This document shows positions 1 through 8,419 of a stretch of DNA of 64,000 nt, in pieces (the first letter of the stretch is position 1; each line of letters starts with the position of its first letter). The translations under genes and the position numbers were made by a program. Below the pieces are notes generated by a model. The model was not told the DNA's origin and did not search any database. It saw nothing but the letters and a program-made list of their open reading frames with translations. The DNA comes from CAYFUF01 sp964346245 (GTDB taxonomy: Bacteria; Bacillota; Clostridia; Tissierellales; Peptoniphilaceae): NCBI GenBank assembly GCA_964346245.1, contig CAYFUF010000001.1, positions 1 through 64,000 on the forward strand, written 5' to 3'.

Positions 1-603
1 CGTCGTCTTACGCGGATCGACAAAAAAATAATGATTATTTCGCGGGCAATGGCTGGCGGTGTCGCCGCTAATCGAATCTCTAATTCGGTTATGTCCAAAG
101 CCCAAGTCCAAGCTACCAGTAACAAGTCCCCTTATATCGAAGGTGTTGCTAGTGATGTGGAAATGGTGGCTCCGGGGCATAAGAAATTTCTGCTTGAAGA
201 TACACAAATCGTTGATGGTAAGTTCCAAAACCCAGAGCTACAAGCTGCTTATGATCGATATTCCGGTCCTCAATCTCCAGAAGAGTGGTTGAGTTCTTCA
301 CGCAACATGGCACTCAATAAGTATCGTGGAGAGAAATTTGAGATAATTCATGGTGAACATTTTGATGCTCAGTATGACCGCACTGGTCACCAGATAGTAG
401 TTGAAACAACTGCGGTCGATAAGAATGGCAAGTTCGTTCGAACAAGACTAGATAACATCGGCTTTGATAAAGAAACTGGCGGCATTATCATTGAAGAGGC
501 TAAAGCACAAGCACAAGAGCTCATAGAAAAGAAGGATCGCGGTCCGTTCTCAAACAATGGTAAGACGATTTATGAACATATCAGAAACTTTGATGGACTC
601 TAG
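1..603 (+). CDS. C-terminal part of a putative polymorphic toxin with a nuclease-like domain (5' end outside window)
   Basis: The frame is open to the left edge with no upstream stop, so the ATG at 31 is probably internal and the true start lies outside. The visible 200 residues have no signal peptide or membrane segment. From about residue 90 after that ATG comes a block of the type seen in C-terminal toxin domains with a restriction-endonuclease fold: strands, then RTRLDNIG, then G-rich turn and IIIEEAKA. The D of RLD and the E-x-K of EEAKA would be the metal-binding D...ExK residues. That reading is pattern-based inference. No immunity gene follows: only about 140 bases separate it from the convergent asnA. 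It could also be a phage or conjugative-element protein carrying the same fold. Confidence 0.5.
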   Translation, partial: RRLTRIDKKIMIISRAMAGGVAANRISNSVMSKAQVQATSNKSPYIEGVASDVEMVAPGHKKFLLEDTQIVDGKFQNPELQAAYDRYSGPQSPEEWLSSSRNMALNKYRGEKFEIIHGEHFDAQYDRTGHQIVVETTAVDKNGKFVRTRLDNIGFDKETGGIIIEEAKAQAQELIEKKDRGPFSNNGKTIYEHIRNFDGL

Positions 604-662
604 TTAAATAGCGAAGATAAGTTAGTTTAGCTCAATTGAATGCTAGCGAAAAACGGTACTTG

Positions 663-701
663 AAAGGGGTGGGTCAGATGATCATCTGACCCACCCCTTT
701 T
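663..701. terminator. Bidirectional terminator, perfect palindrome
   Basis: An 18-base arm (AAAGGGGTGGGTCAGATG) is followed after AT by its exact reverse complement and then T residues. The AT is itself self-complementary, so the whole element is a perfect palindrome. It lies between the convergent toxin-like gene and asnA and has A-rich and T-rich flanks in both directions. Confidence 0.85.
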
Positions 702-744
702 CGGTTAAATGAACCTACTATGTTCTTGAAAAACGCATTTCTCC

Positions 745-1752
745 TTACAGTAAAGGAATATCATTCTCTTGGCACACCCGTTCTGTTTCTTGGTCCCAGA
801 TGCTAGCTTGTACTTCGCCAATATGAGCTGCACCTAAAAGCAGCATACAAAGACGGGATTGGCCAATGCCACCTCCTATGGTCTGGGGCAGCTTACCTTC
901 CAGGAGAGCCTGGTGATAGGGATAGCGGCGGCGGTCTTCGCAATCGGCCAACTTCAGCTGTCTAGCTAGGCTGTGAGGATTGACCCGTATGCCCATGGAA
1001 GAAAGCTCAAACTCTCTTTCCAATACTTCGTTCCAAAAGATGATGTCTCCATTCAAAGACCAATCATCGTAGTCGGGCGCGCGGTGCCCATGCTTTCTTC
1101 CCGACTCCATTTCATCTCCAATTGCAACAATAAAAATTGTCTTATGAATCTTTGCAAAAGCCTTCTCCCGCTCCTCAGGTTCTAGTTCGGGATAGAGCTT
1201 CTCTAGTTCCTGAGCAGTAATGAAAGTCACTTCACGACGAAGTTCAGTCTTTAGCTGGGGAAATCTTGCTTTGAGCAAGTGGTTCACATTGCAGATGGTA
1301 TCGACGATGCTTTGAACCGTCGTTTCAAGGTAAGCTCGGTTGCGATCACTTTCGTGAATTATCCGCTCCCAGTCCCATTGGTCTACATAAATGGAATGGG
1401 TATTGTCCAAATCCTCTTCCCGGCGGATCGCATTCATATCTGTAAAGAGGCCCTCATAAACCTTAAAGCCATAGCGGGCAAGCGCCTGCCTCTTCCATTT
1501 AGCTAGGGAGTGAACGACCTGGGCGTTAGCACCAATGGCCGGCACATCAAAGTCAACCGGTCTCTCCTTCCCACTCAGATTATCATTGAGCCCCGATTCT
1601 TCGGTGACGAAGAGGGGAGCTGAAACTCGCTGCAAATCCAAAGCGGTGGAAAGTTCGGATTGGAATATCGTTTTGATAAAGTCGATTGCCCTTTGCATCT
1701 CGTAACTATTCAGAATCGGTTTGTAATCCTTTGGGACTTGGATATGGTTCAT
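745..1752 (-). CDS. asnA: Aspartate--ammonia ligase (asparagine synthetase A)
   Basis: Makes asparagine from aspartate, ammonia and ATP in the cytoplasm. At 335 residues it matches the family length (about 330). The fold is that of class II aminoacyl-tRNA synthetases. The C-terminal GGGIGQSRLCMLLL (near residues 294-307) is the class II motif 3 region with its conserved Arg, and SIYVDQWDWE and RAPDYDDW are typical AsnA segments. The start follows AAAGGAG. It lies 56 bases downstream of aroD with its own probable promoter at the aroD stop, and ends at the shared palindromic terminator. Ammonia dependence fits an organism with free ammonium, as does the damaged glutaminase site of NadE in this window. 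Confidence 0.95.
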   Translation of the reverse strand: MNHIQVPKDYKPILNSYEMQRAIDFIKTIFQSELSTALDLQRVSAPLFVTEESGLNDNLSGKERPVDFDVPAIGANAQVVHSLAKWKRQALARYGFKVYEGLFTDMNAIRREEDLDNTHSIYVDQWDWERIIHESDRNRAYLETTVQSIVDTICNVNHLLKARFPQLKTELRREVTFITAQELEKLYPELEPEEREKAFAKIHKTIFIVAIGDEMESGRKHGHRAPDYDDWSLNGDIIFWNEVLEREFELSSMGIRVNPHSLARQLKLADCEDRRRYPYHQALLEGKLPQTIGGGIGQSRLCMLLLGAAHIGEVQASIWDQETERVCQENDIPLL

Positions 1753-1783
1753 GCTAGCTCCTTTGGATGATATACTTCAGTCT

Positions 1784-1812
1784 ATTCTAGCAAAGATTGA
1801 AGAAAACGTCAG
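1784..1812 (-). promoter_or_regulatory. Probable asnA promoter
   Basis: Read on the minus strand: CTGACG, 17-base spacer, TAGAAT, about 30 bases before the asnA start. The -35 overlaps the aroD stop codon, so asnA may be transcribed both by readthrough and on its own. Confidence 0.45.
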
Positions 1813-2552
1813 TTATTATACATGTTATCCAGAAGGAGGCGTAAGTCCCTGTAATGAACCTGACCCGGAGCTGCTGCTTCACCGATAGCGGCATAGGTCC
1901 AAGACGAACCGAAAAGGCCACCACTACTTCTACTCACTCTGCCCAATTCACCCATGCTGATTGCCACCAGCTTAGCTGAGGGCTGGCTCTCCTTCACTAA
2001 ACGGCAGGCCTCGAGTAAGTTGATAACATCCTCCTTAACCTGAGGCATAAAAGCGAGCTTGGCGACAAGAGGCTTGAGGGCAAGCATATCCTTATATTGG
2101 GTCACAATTTCCTCTGTTGAAGGGGTTTTCTCAAAGTCATGGTGGGAAAGGATGACATCAAGCTGGTGGGCTGCTGCCAGATCTAACAGGTCATTGGGCT
2201 CGTCCTTTAAGTGCCCATACTCCAAATCAATCAGGTCTACCAAGTCTTCCTTGACTATTGCCCGATTAAACTCGATGTAGTCCCATGAAGCTAGCGGGCA
2301 GACTCCCCCCTCCTCTTTGCTGCGCAATGTAAAAAGCAGGGGTAAAGAAGGCTGCGCATCCCTGATTAAGGTCAGCGCATCCTTCACCCCTGCAAAATCA
2401 TTATCTTCATAGATGTCTGCTCGGAACTCAAGAATATCAATGTCTTGGCTAACAAGACTAGCCAAAAGCTCCTCTAGCTCTAATCGATGCTTTGCGGCTA
2501 GGCTAGCGACTATACTGTACTTGTCATTCATTTGATACTTGACTTCTTTCAT
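1809..2552 (-). CDS. aroD: 3-dehydroquinate dehydratase, type I
   Basis: Third step of the shikimate pathway: dehydration of 3-dehydroquinate through a Schiff base. At 247 residues it has the normal type I length. Catalytic residues can be placed: Lys165 in VAKLAFMP (Schiff base), His138 in SHHDFEKTP, and the substrate-binding EFRAD near residue 42. The start has GAGGAG seven bases upstream, lying just past the clpB stop 14 bases away, so it is very likely co-transcribed with the heat-shock genes. No other shikimate gene is in the window; the pairing with clpB looks like operon hitch-hiking rather than pathway clustering. Confidence 0.95.
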   Translation of the reverse strand: MKEVKYQMNDKYSIVASLAAKHRLELEELLASLVSQDIDILEFRADIYEDNDFAGVKDALTLIRDAQPSLPLLFTLRSKEEGGVCPLASWDYIEFNRAIVKEDLVDLIDLEYGHLKDEPNDLLDLAAAHQLDVILSHHDFEKTPSTEEIVTQYKDMLALKPLVAKLAFMPQVKEDVINLLEACRLVKESQPSAKLVAISMGELGRVSRSSGGLFGSSWTYAAIGEAAAPGQVHYRDLRLLLDNMYNN

Positions 2553-2566
2553 TCCTAAGCTCCTCT

Positions 2567-5170
2567 TTACTCTTCTTCTCGAGCAATCTCGTTCACATCA
2601 AAAGTCAACTTTTGACCATCCGAGGAGACGATGACCTCGCTATGATCACTGACGCTACCTTCAATAATCTTACGTCCCAACTCTGTCTCGAAATTCTTCT
2701 GCAAGAAACGGCGGACAGGACGTGCGCCGAATTGAGGCGAATAGGACTGGTTCAGAATGAAATCTTTCGCTTCATCCGTTAAGACTAATTTAATCTGCCT
2801 ATCATCCAAGCGACGTTGAATGTAAGCGACCTGTAGGTCTATGATATGGTAAATCTGCTCTTTCTTCAATGGGCTAAAGAGGATTATTTCATCGATACGG
2901 TTAAGGAATTCTGGACGGAAGGCTTGGTTGAGCTTAGCTCTTACCGCTGCCCGAGCATCCTCTGAAATCTCGCCATTGCTATCGATTCCTTCCAGTATAT
3001 CTTGGGAACCGATGTTGGAGGTCATGATGATAATGGTGTTTTTAAAGTCGACAGTGCGACCCTGGTTATCGGTTAAGCGACCATCATCCAGAACTTGCAA
3101 CAAGATGTTAAAGACATCGGGATGGGCTTTTTCAATCTCATCGAACAAGATAACCGAATAAGGCTTTCTCCTGACCGCTTCCGTCAATTGACCGCCTTCT
3201 TCGTAGCCAACATAGCCTGGTGCAGCACCAATCAAGCGGGACACAGAATACTTCTCCATATACTCAGACATATCGATGCGGATCATGTTTCGTTCATCGT
3301 CGAACATTGCCTCCGTTAAGGCTTTGGCTAGCTCTGTCTTACCAACTCCTGTTGGTCCTAGGAAGATGAAGCTACCGATTGGCTTGCCTTCATCCTTTAA
3401 GCCCGAACGAGCTCGGATGATTGCCTCCGATACAGCTTCTACAGCTTCCTCTTGACCGACAACTCTACGTCCAAGGATCTTTGGCATCTGGAGAATCTTC
3501 TCCCTCTCTGTTTCAACGAGTCTGGATACAGGAACACCAGTCCACTTGGAGACGACTTCAGCGACCTGCTCTTCGGTGACCTCTTCCCTAGCGGCATCCT
3601 CCTCTTCAGCTAAGCGGCGGTTGCTCTCCTCCAGCTGCCTGTTCAAGTCAACCAGCTTGCCGTAGCGAAGCTCCGATACCTTGGCTAAATCATAATTTCT
3701 TTCAGCCTCTTCAATCTCGTGCTTGGTTTGATCAATCTCTTCCTTAATCTTGGTCTGTTTCTCCAATGCTTCCTTGCTGTTTTGCCACTGGATAAAGCCT
3801 TGATTGTACTCTTCATTGAGATTAGCCAGCTCTTCTTCGATGTCTTCCAGGCGTCTGACGGAAGATTCCACGGTCTCTTTCTCCAAAGCAGCCTTCTCTA
3901 TCTCCAATTGTAAGATGTGCCTTCTCATATCATCTAACTCTTGGGGCATAGAATCGAGCTCCGTACGCACCATAGCTGCTGCCTCATCCATTAAATCTAT
4001 CGCCTTATCTGGCAAGAATCGGTCTGTAATGTAGCGATCAGAAAGCGTAGCGGCTGCGATTATCGCATTATCCGAAATTCTAAGGCCATGATGCAGCTCA
4101 TACTTCTCCTTGATTCCCCTCAAAATTGATACGGTATCTTCGACGCTTGGTTCGGGAACCATAACTTTTTGGAAACGCCTCTCTAAAGCGCCATCTTTTT
4201 CGATATACTCCCGATACTCGTTGAGCGTTGTTGCACCAATCATGCGGATTTGCCCTCTCGATAGGGCAGGTTTCATGAGGTTGGATGCATCCATTGCCCC
4301 ATCCGTTTTACCAGCGCCAACAATGAGGTGGAGTTCATCGATAAACATGATGATCTCTCCATCAGACTCTTCTACTTCCTTAAGGACGGCTTTTAGCCTC
4401 TCTTCGAATTCGCCACGGTACTTGGCCCCTGCGATGAGTTGACCCATATCTAAAGAGAAGATCGTCACATTCTTCAAACCATCAGGAACATCCCCATTGA
4501 CGATCCGCTGTGCCAAACCTTCTACAACAGCAGTCTTACCAACACCAGGGTCACCAATCAGGACAGGATTGTTCTTGGTCCTACGACTGAGGATGCGGAC
4601 GACATTTCGAATCTCGTCCTCTCGGCCAATGATAGGATCCATCTTGCCAGACCTTGCCAGGTCCGTCAGGTCCCGACCATATTTCTCTAAGACATTGTCC
4701 GTCTCTTCCGGATTATCCGTCGTTACCTTCTTGCTACCTCGAACAGCTTCCAAACTATGGACGAAGCTATCCCTTGTTATGCCATACTCCTTAAAGTACT
4801 TCTCCGAAGGGATGTTCTTCTCCCCCAGCAAAGCCAGATAGAGGTGTTCTACAGAAATATAGCTGTCCCCCATCTTCTTCGCCTCATCCTCTGCCTTCAT
4901 CAGAACTCTTTGGAAGACAGCATTGGGATAGACTTGACTTGCACCTTGCTGCCTAGGCAAGTCTTCAACAGCTCGTCTCAAGCTACTCCGGTAGCTAGCC
5001 ACGTCGATATTATTTTGTTGGAGTACCCGTGAAATAAGACCATCGGAATCCACCAGCAAAGCATAGTGGAGATGCAAATCATTGAGTTCGGGATTTGCAT
5101 TCTTGATGGCCATCTTCTGAGCATCCTGTATTGCTTCTATACTTTTTTGTGTAAAGTTTTGATTTTCCAT
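2567..5170 (-). CDS. clpB: ATP-dependent disaggregase ClpB
   Basis: Hsp100 disaggregase that pulls proteins out of aggregates with DnaK/DnaJ. The 867 residues show the N-terminal Clp repeats (1-145), AAA1 with Walker A GDPGVGKT (about 208), a long coiled-coil middle domain (about 410-530), and AAA2 with Walker A GPTGVGKT (about 610). The middle domain is full length and there is no L/I/V-G-F tripeptide loop for ClpP, which separates it from the ClpC at the other end of the window. It starts one base after the stop of the dnaJ-like gene, whose last codons contain its AGGAGG. The operon is controlled by CIRCE and CtsR sites. Confidence 0.97.
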   Translation of the reverse strand: MENQNFTQKSIEAIQDAQKMAIKNANPELNDLHLHYALLVDSDGLISRVLQQNNIDVASYRSSLRRAVEDLPRQQGASQVYPNAVFQRVLMKAEDEAKKMGDSYISVEHLYLALLGEKNIPSEKYFKEYGITRDSFVHSLEAVRGSKKVTTDNPEETDNVLEKYGRDLTDLARSGKMDPIIGREDEIRNVVRILSRRTKNNPVLIGDPGVGKTAVVEGLAQRIVNGDVPDGLKNVTIFSLDMGQLIAGAKYRGEFEERLKAVLKEVEESDGEIIMFIDELHLIVGAGKTDGAMDASNLMKPALSRGQIRMIGATTLNEYREYIEKDGALERRFQKVMVPEPSVEDTVSILRGIKEKYELHHGLRISDNAIIAAATLSDRYITDRFLPDKAIDLMDEAAAMVRTELDSMPQELDDMRRHILQLEIEKAALEKETVESSVRRLEDIEEELANLNEEYNQGFIQWQNSKEALEKQTKIKEEIDQTKHEIEEAERNYDLAKVSELRYGKLVDLNRQLEESNRRLAEEEDAAREEVTEEQVAEVVSKWTGVPVSRLVETEREKILQMPKILGRRVVGQEEAVEAVSEAIIRARSGLKDEGKPIGSFIFLGPTGVGKTELAKALTEAMFDDERNMIRIDMSEYMEKYSVSRLIGAAPGYVGYEEGGQLTEAVRRKPYSVILFDEIEKAHPDVFNILLQVLDDGRLTDNQGRTVDFKNTIIIMTSNIGSQDILEGIDSNGEISEDARAAVRAKLNQAFRPEFLNRIDEIILFSPLKKEQIYHIIDLQVAYIQRRLDDRQIKLVLTDEAKDFILNQSYSPQFGARPVRRFLQKNFETELGRKIIEGSVSDHSEVIVSSDGQKLTFDVNEIAREEE

Positions 5171-5171
5171 A

Positions 5172-6095
5172 TTATTTACCTCCTATCTCTTGTAGTCGAG
5201 TATAGATTTCTTTTTCTTCATCACTTAAGTCACTGGGGTTGTTAACCATTAGCTCTAAGTAGAGATTTCCCCGTTTCTTTTTATCCATCAGACCCTTTTG
5301 GACTAAGCGAATGCGTTGACCCGACCGGACGCCTTCAGGTATAGTTACGTTGAACGTACCAGCTACGGTCTTCACTTTCTTCTTCCCACCGAAGTAGGCT
5401 TCCCATGGCAGGACATCCACTTCCTGGATGATGTCTGCCCCATCCAGTTTCTCCTTACTTTTAATCGAAATCTTTACGTAAAGATCGCCAGCGATGCCGA
5501 ACTTGTCAGCCTTCAGTTTGACCTTCTTGCCATCAGTGATGCCTTCGGGCCACTTAACCAAGACATCGTGGTGGTCTCCATTCAAGCTAAGCCCGATGGT
5601 CTTCTCACCACCCTTGTAGGCTTCCTCTAAACTAATATCGATACTGGTATCATAGCGAGGCCTGCTAGGCTTTCTCGAACCTGAAAAGGGATTTCCGCCC
5701 CCATAGCTTGCGCCAGAATAGGAAGAAGATCCAAACATATCGCCAAAAGGTGAACCTGCACCAAAAATCAAATCATAGAAAGCGGAGTTGCCGCTTGTGC
5801 CCGTTTGATATGTGTACGTGCCGTTGTCACCGAAACCGAAATCACTAGGATCAAAGTTTTGACCACCAGTAAAATCATAATTAGAACCGAAAGTATCGTA
5901 CTTCTTCCGCTTATCCTCGTCGCCTAATACTTCATAGGCTTCGTTAATATCTTTAAATTTATTGGCTAATTCTTCATCATCTGGGTGCAAGTCAGGGTGA
6001 TATTCTTTTGCCAACTTGCGGTACGCTTTTTTAATGTCACTAGCGCTCGCGCTCTCGTCAACGCCCAGTATTTTATAATAATCTTTATATTCCAT
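5172..6095 (-). CDS. DnaJ-family co-chaperone without zinc finger (CbpA/DnaJB type)
   Basis: J-domain co-chaperone that stimulates the ATPase of DnaK. The J domain (residues 3-70) has the HPD tripeptide, followed by a Gly/Phe/Ser-rich linker (about 75-150) and two C-terminal substrate-binding beta domains. The CxxCxGxG zinc repeats of DnaJ itself are absent. I chose the ATG at 6095 because AAGGAGG sits six bases before it; the in-frame GTG two codons upstream directly abuts the ribosome binding site and has no room. It is the first gene of the dnaJ-like/clpB/aroD operon. No dnaK or grpE is in the window, so this looks like a dedicated partner for ClpB and DnaK under stress. Confidence 0.93.
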   Translation of the reverse strand: MEYKDYYKILGVDESASASDIKKAYRKLAKEYHPDLHPDDEELANKFKDINEAYEVLGDEDKRKKYDTFGSNYDFTGGQNFDPSDFGFGDNGTYTYQTGTSGNSAFYDLIFGAGSPFGDMFGSSSYSGASYGGGNPFSGSRKPSRPRYDTSIDISLEEAYKGGEKTIGLSLNGDHHDVLVKWPEGITDGKKVKLKADKFGIAGDLYVKISIKSKEKLDGADIIQEVDVLPWEAYFGGKKKVKTVAGTFNVTIPEGVRSGQRIRLVQKGLMDKKKRGNLYLELMVNNPSDLSDEEKEIYTRLQEIGGK

Positions 6096-6132
6096 TTGCA
6101 CCCTCCTTCATCAATAAATGTCAAAGACATCT

Positions 6133-6149
6133 ATTGACCATCTTTGACT
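6133..6149 (-). promoter_or_regulatory. CtsR operator of the dnaJ-clpB operon
   Basis: The minus strand reads AGTCAAA-GAT-GGTCAAT, a direct heptad repeat with 3-base spacing matching the CtsR consensus RGTCAAA-NAN-RGTCAAA except for the last base. It lies just after the -10, around the expected transcription start, where bound CtsR would block RNA polymerase. The regulator gene ctsR is at the right end of the window. Confidence 0.85.
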
Positions 6150-6156
6150 TACACTT

Positions 6157-6185
6157 ATCTTAGCACCTTTTAGCACTCTTGTCAA
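6157..6185 (-). promoter_or_regulatory. Sigma-A promoter of the dnaJ-clpB operon
   Basis: Minus strand: TTGACA, exactly 17 bases, TAAGAT. Near-consensus spacing and hexamers. The -35 and spacer are inside the CIRCE element, and the CtsR operator follows the -10. Confidence 0.88.
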
Positions 6186-6196
6186 ATGAGTGATAA
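6170..6196. promoter_or_regulatory. CIRCE element (HrcA operator)
   Basis: TTAGCACTC, nine bases, GAGTGATAA on the plus strand; the consensus is TTAGCACTC-N9-GAGTGCTAA, so there is one mismatch in 18 arm positions. It covers the -35 of the dnaJ-clpB promoter, so HrcA should repress by occlusion. Confidence 0.88.
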
Positions 6197-6208
6197 CGAA
6201 TTTATTAC

Positions 6209-6252
6209 AAAAAAATACTGCCCGAGGAAAGGTCACCCACAGCAGTATTTTT
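6209..6252 (-). terminator. Terminator of the galactose operon
   Basis: Arms AAAAATACTGC and GCAGTATTTTT close a loop of about 20 bases; on the minus strand a T run follows. It lies directly after galK and before the dnaJ-clpB promoter. Confidence 0.85.
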
Positions 6253-6268
6253 CATTATTCTTCATTCT

Positions 6269-7435
6269 TTAAATGACTTGCTTTACTCCATCGGCTACAC
6301 CTGAAGAGATAAACATAGCTTTTATTCCAGTATCTTCCTCGTAGTGTTTACCAACATATTCCTTAAAATCCTCAATGCCCTCGTTTTTCACGATAGCAAT
6401 CGCACAGCCCCCAAAACCAGCACCTGTCATCCTCGCGCCTAAGCAGGCGGGATGATCATTAGCATGCTTGGTCACTGCATCAAGATATGGGCCCGTTACT
6501 TCATAGAGCTCTCTTAAGGAGTCATTGGATTGGCGCAACAGTCTACCTAGATCTTCAATATCCCCACTGGTTAATGCTTCAACCGCCTTAGCGACGCGGT
6601 CGTTTTCCAGAATTGCATGCCGTGCTCGATTTCTAACAACAGCTGACTCGATATGGTCTAAAAGATCTAAATCGCCAACCCCATAATCACAAAGAGCCTC
6701 TGCAGGTTTCACCTTCTGTAAAATGGCTAAGGCCTCGTCAGACTCTCTTCTTCTCTCGTTATACTTGGAGTCTTTGAGCTCTCTGCGGTAATTGGTAGAC
6801 ATGATAACCAAACTGTTATTCCCTAATTCAAAAGGATAGTACTTATAGTCTAGGGTGCTGGTATTCAACAGCATGGCGTGGTCCTTCTTGCCTAAGGCAA
6901 TAATGAATTGGTCCATGATGCCCGTATGCAAGCCGATGAAATCATTCTCTGTACGCATGCCAATCTTGACCAGCTCAACCTTATCGATTTGTCCATCGTT
7001 ATAGAGGAGGTTGAAGATTTCGCCAAGCAGCAACTCTAAAGATGCCGATGAGGAAAGACCCGCACCATTAGGAATGTTTCCTTCCAGGTAGATGTCGGCT
7101 CCGCCAATCTGGTATCCTGCTTCTTCAATATACTTGGCAACGCCAAAAGCATAATTCATCCAGCCATAATCATCACCACAAGCCTGTGGATAAGGAAAAT
7201 CAAATTCTCCACCCAGCTCAAAATTTCCACTGATTAGGCGGAGCTTTTTCTCATCGTTTTTCCTTGCTACTGCATAGGTTCCAATCTCAATAGCACAAGG
7301 GAGAACAGATCCTCCATTATAGTCGATATGCTCGCCAATGATATTCACCCGGCTAGGACTGAAGACGTGAATTGGCTCGTGGGAAGAGGAAGCGTAAGCT
7401 TCATCAAATTTCTTTTGTAGTTGATCAAACATCAT
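6269..7435 (-). CDS. galK: Galactokinase
   Basis: Phosphorylates alpha-D-galactose to galactose 1-phosphate, first committed step of the Leloir pathway. GHMP kinase fold: signature RVNIIGEHIDYNGG near residue 25-40, ATP loop NGAGLSSSAS near 120, and the C-terminal GARMTGAGFGGCAIA. About 388 residues, as usual. The frame extends upstream into galT, but only the ATG cluster at 7441-7432 has a ribosome binding site (AAGG) at a fitting distance, so I place the start at 7435 (7432 equally possible), overlapping the end of galT by about 11 bases. Last gene of the mgl-gal operon. galE is not in the window. Confidence 0.96.
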   Translation of the reverse strand: MMFDQLQKKFDEAYASSSHEPIHVFSPSRVNIIGEHIDYNGGSVLPCAIEIGTYAVARKNDEKKLRLISGNFELGGEFDFPYPQACGDDYGWMNYAFGVAKYIEEAGYQIGGADIYLEGNIPNGAGLSSSASLELLLGEIFNLLYNDGQIDKVELVKIGMRTENDFIGLHTGIMDQFIIALGKKDHAMLLNTSTLDYKYYPFELGNNSLVIMSTNYRRELKDSKYNERRRESDEALAILQKVKPAEALCDYGVGDLDLLDHIESAVVRNRARHAILENDRVAKAVEALTSGDIEDLGRLLRQSNDSLRELYEVTGPYLDAVTKHANDHPACLGARMTGAGFGGCAIAIVKNEGIEDFKEYVGKHYEEDTGIKAMFISSGVADGVKQVI

Positions 7436-8411
7436 GCTCATCCTTAAAACGTTCGTAAGCTTCTCGCAGTTCCACCGCACATTCTTCGACCACCTTTGGG
7501 TTGGTCTTTGCCCATAGTGCCGTTTCGCTGGACGCATTCCACTTAATGGAATTTTTTCCCCTCAGTGGTGGGAAGAACTTGACATTGAAGTGGTAATACT
7601 TATCTGCATCTCTGTACTCTTCACTGTGCAATGGTTCCTGGTAAATGCCCATCATATAAGGGAAGGGACGATCAAATAAGGTATCATAGGTGCCCAAGAG
7701 GTCACGGAGAATCTGGGCAAAGTTCTTCTTGTTTTCCTGGGTAAACTCAGCAAAGCTATGAAGGTTACCTTTAGTCACAATATAGCAGCCGTAAGGGTAG
7801 TCCGTATAGAAGGGAAGGAATACAACAAAGTCCTCATTCTCCATGATGATACGGTCCTTTAAGCGAACCTCTTCATCACGAATGTTGAGAATTAAGCTCT
7901 TTCCTGTCTTCTCATAGTATGCCTTTGAGTTATCGTACTCCACTCTTGCCCGCTTGGGCATGAAACCATAGGCATAGATTTGACCGTGGGGATGAGGTTG
8001 GGTTGTGCCCACTTCTGCTCCCCTATTCTCAAAGATTAAGATGTTTTTTACTTCTTCAATCTTAGCCAGCTCCTCATAGCGTTCTTGCCATAGGTCAACA
8101 AGCTTTTCGATATGAGGTAGGGGGAGTTCCCACAAATTTGCTGTGTGTTCAGGGGAATATAAGATAACCTCGCAGCGGCCGTAGGCCTTCTTGGTGTGGT
8201 AGAGGTCACTATCGATTTCATAAGGGTCATCCGGGTTTTCTTTCATGGATGGCCAATCATTATCGTATTTCAATACATCATAATGATCAGGCACCTTACC
8301 AGACCCTGGACAAAACGCACAATAGTCCTTAGGCATATCAGGCCTATTCTGCCTGTTGCCAGCCACAATGGTATAGTCATCAATCAAAGGGTTGTATCTA
8401 AATTCCGCCAT
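7425..8411 (-). CDS. galT: Galactose-1-phosphate uridylyltransferase
   Basis: Exchanges UMP between UDP-glucose and galactose 1-phosphate. Class I (HIT-type) enzyme of 328 residues: zinc-binding CAFCPGSG near residue 31 and the active site HPHGQ near 140, with the middle His as nucleophile. Start preceded by AGGAGATAAT. It lies between the mutarotase gene (8-base gap) and galK (overlap), so translation is probably coupled. Confidence 0.96.
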   Translation of the reverse strand: MAEFRYNPLIDDYTIVAGNRQNRPDMPKDYCAFCPGSGKVPDHYDVLKYDNDWPSMKENPDDPYEIDSDLYHTKKAYGRCEVILYSPEHTANLWELPLPHIEKLVDLWQERYEELAKIEEVKNILIFENRGAEVGTTQPHPHGQIYAYGFMPKRARVEYDNSKAYYEKTGKSLILNIRDEEVRLKDRIIMENEDFVVFLPFYTDYPYGCYIVTKGNLHSFAEFTQENKKNFAQILRDLLGTYDTLFDRPFPYMMGIYQEPLHSEEYRDADKYYHFNVKFFPPLRGKNSIKWNASSETALWAKTNPKVVEECAVELREAYERFKDEHDV

Positions 8412-8419
8412 ATTATCTC

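Noticed and set aside
2928..5032. Several open frames on the plus strand opposite clpB
   Set aside because: They mirror the codon pattern of clpB, have no ribosome binding sites and no recognisable protein features.
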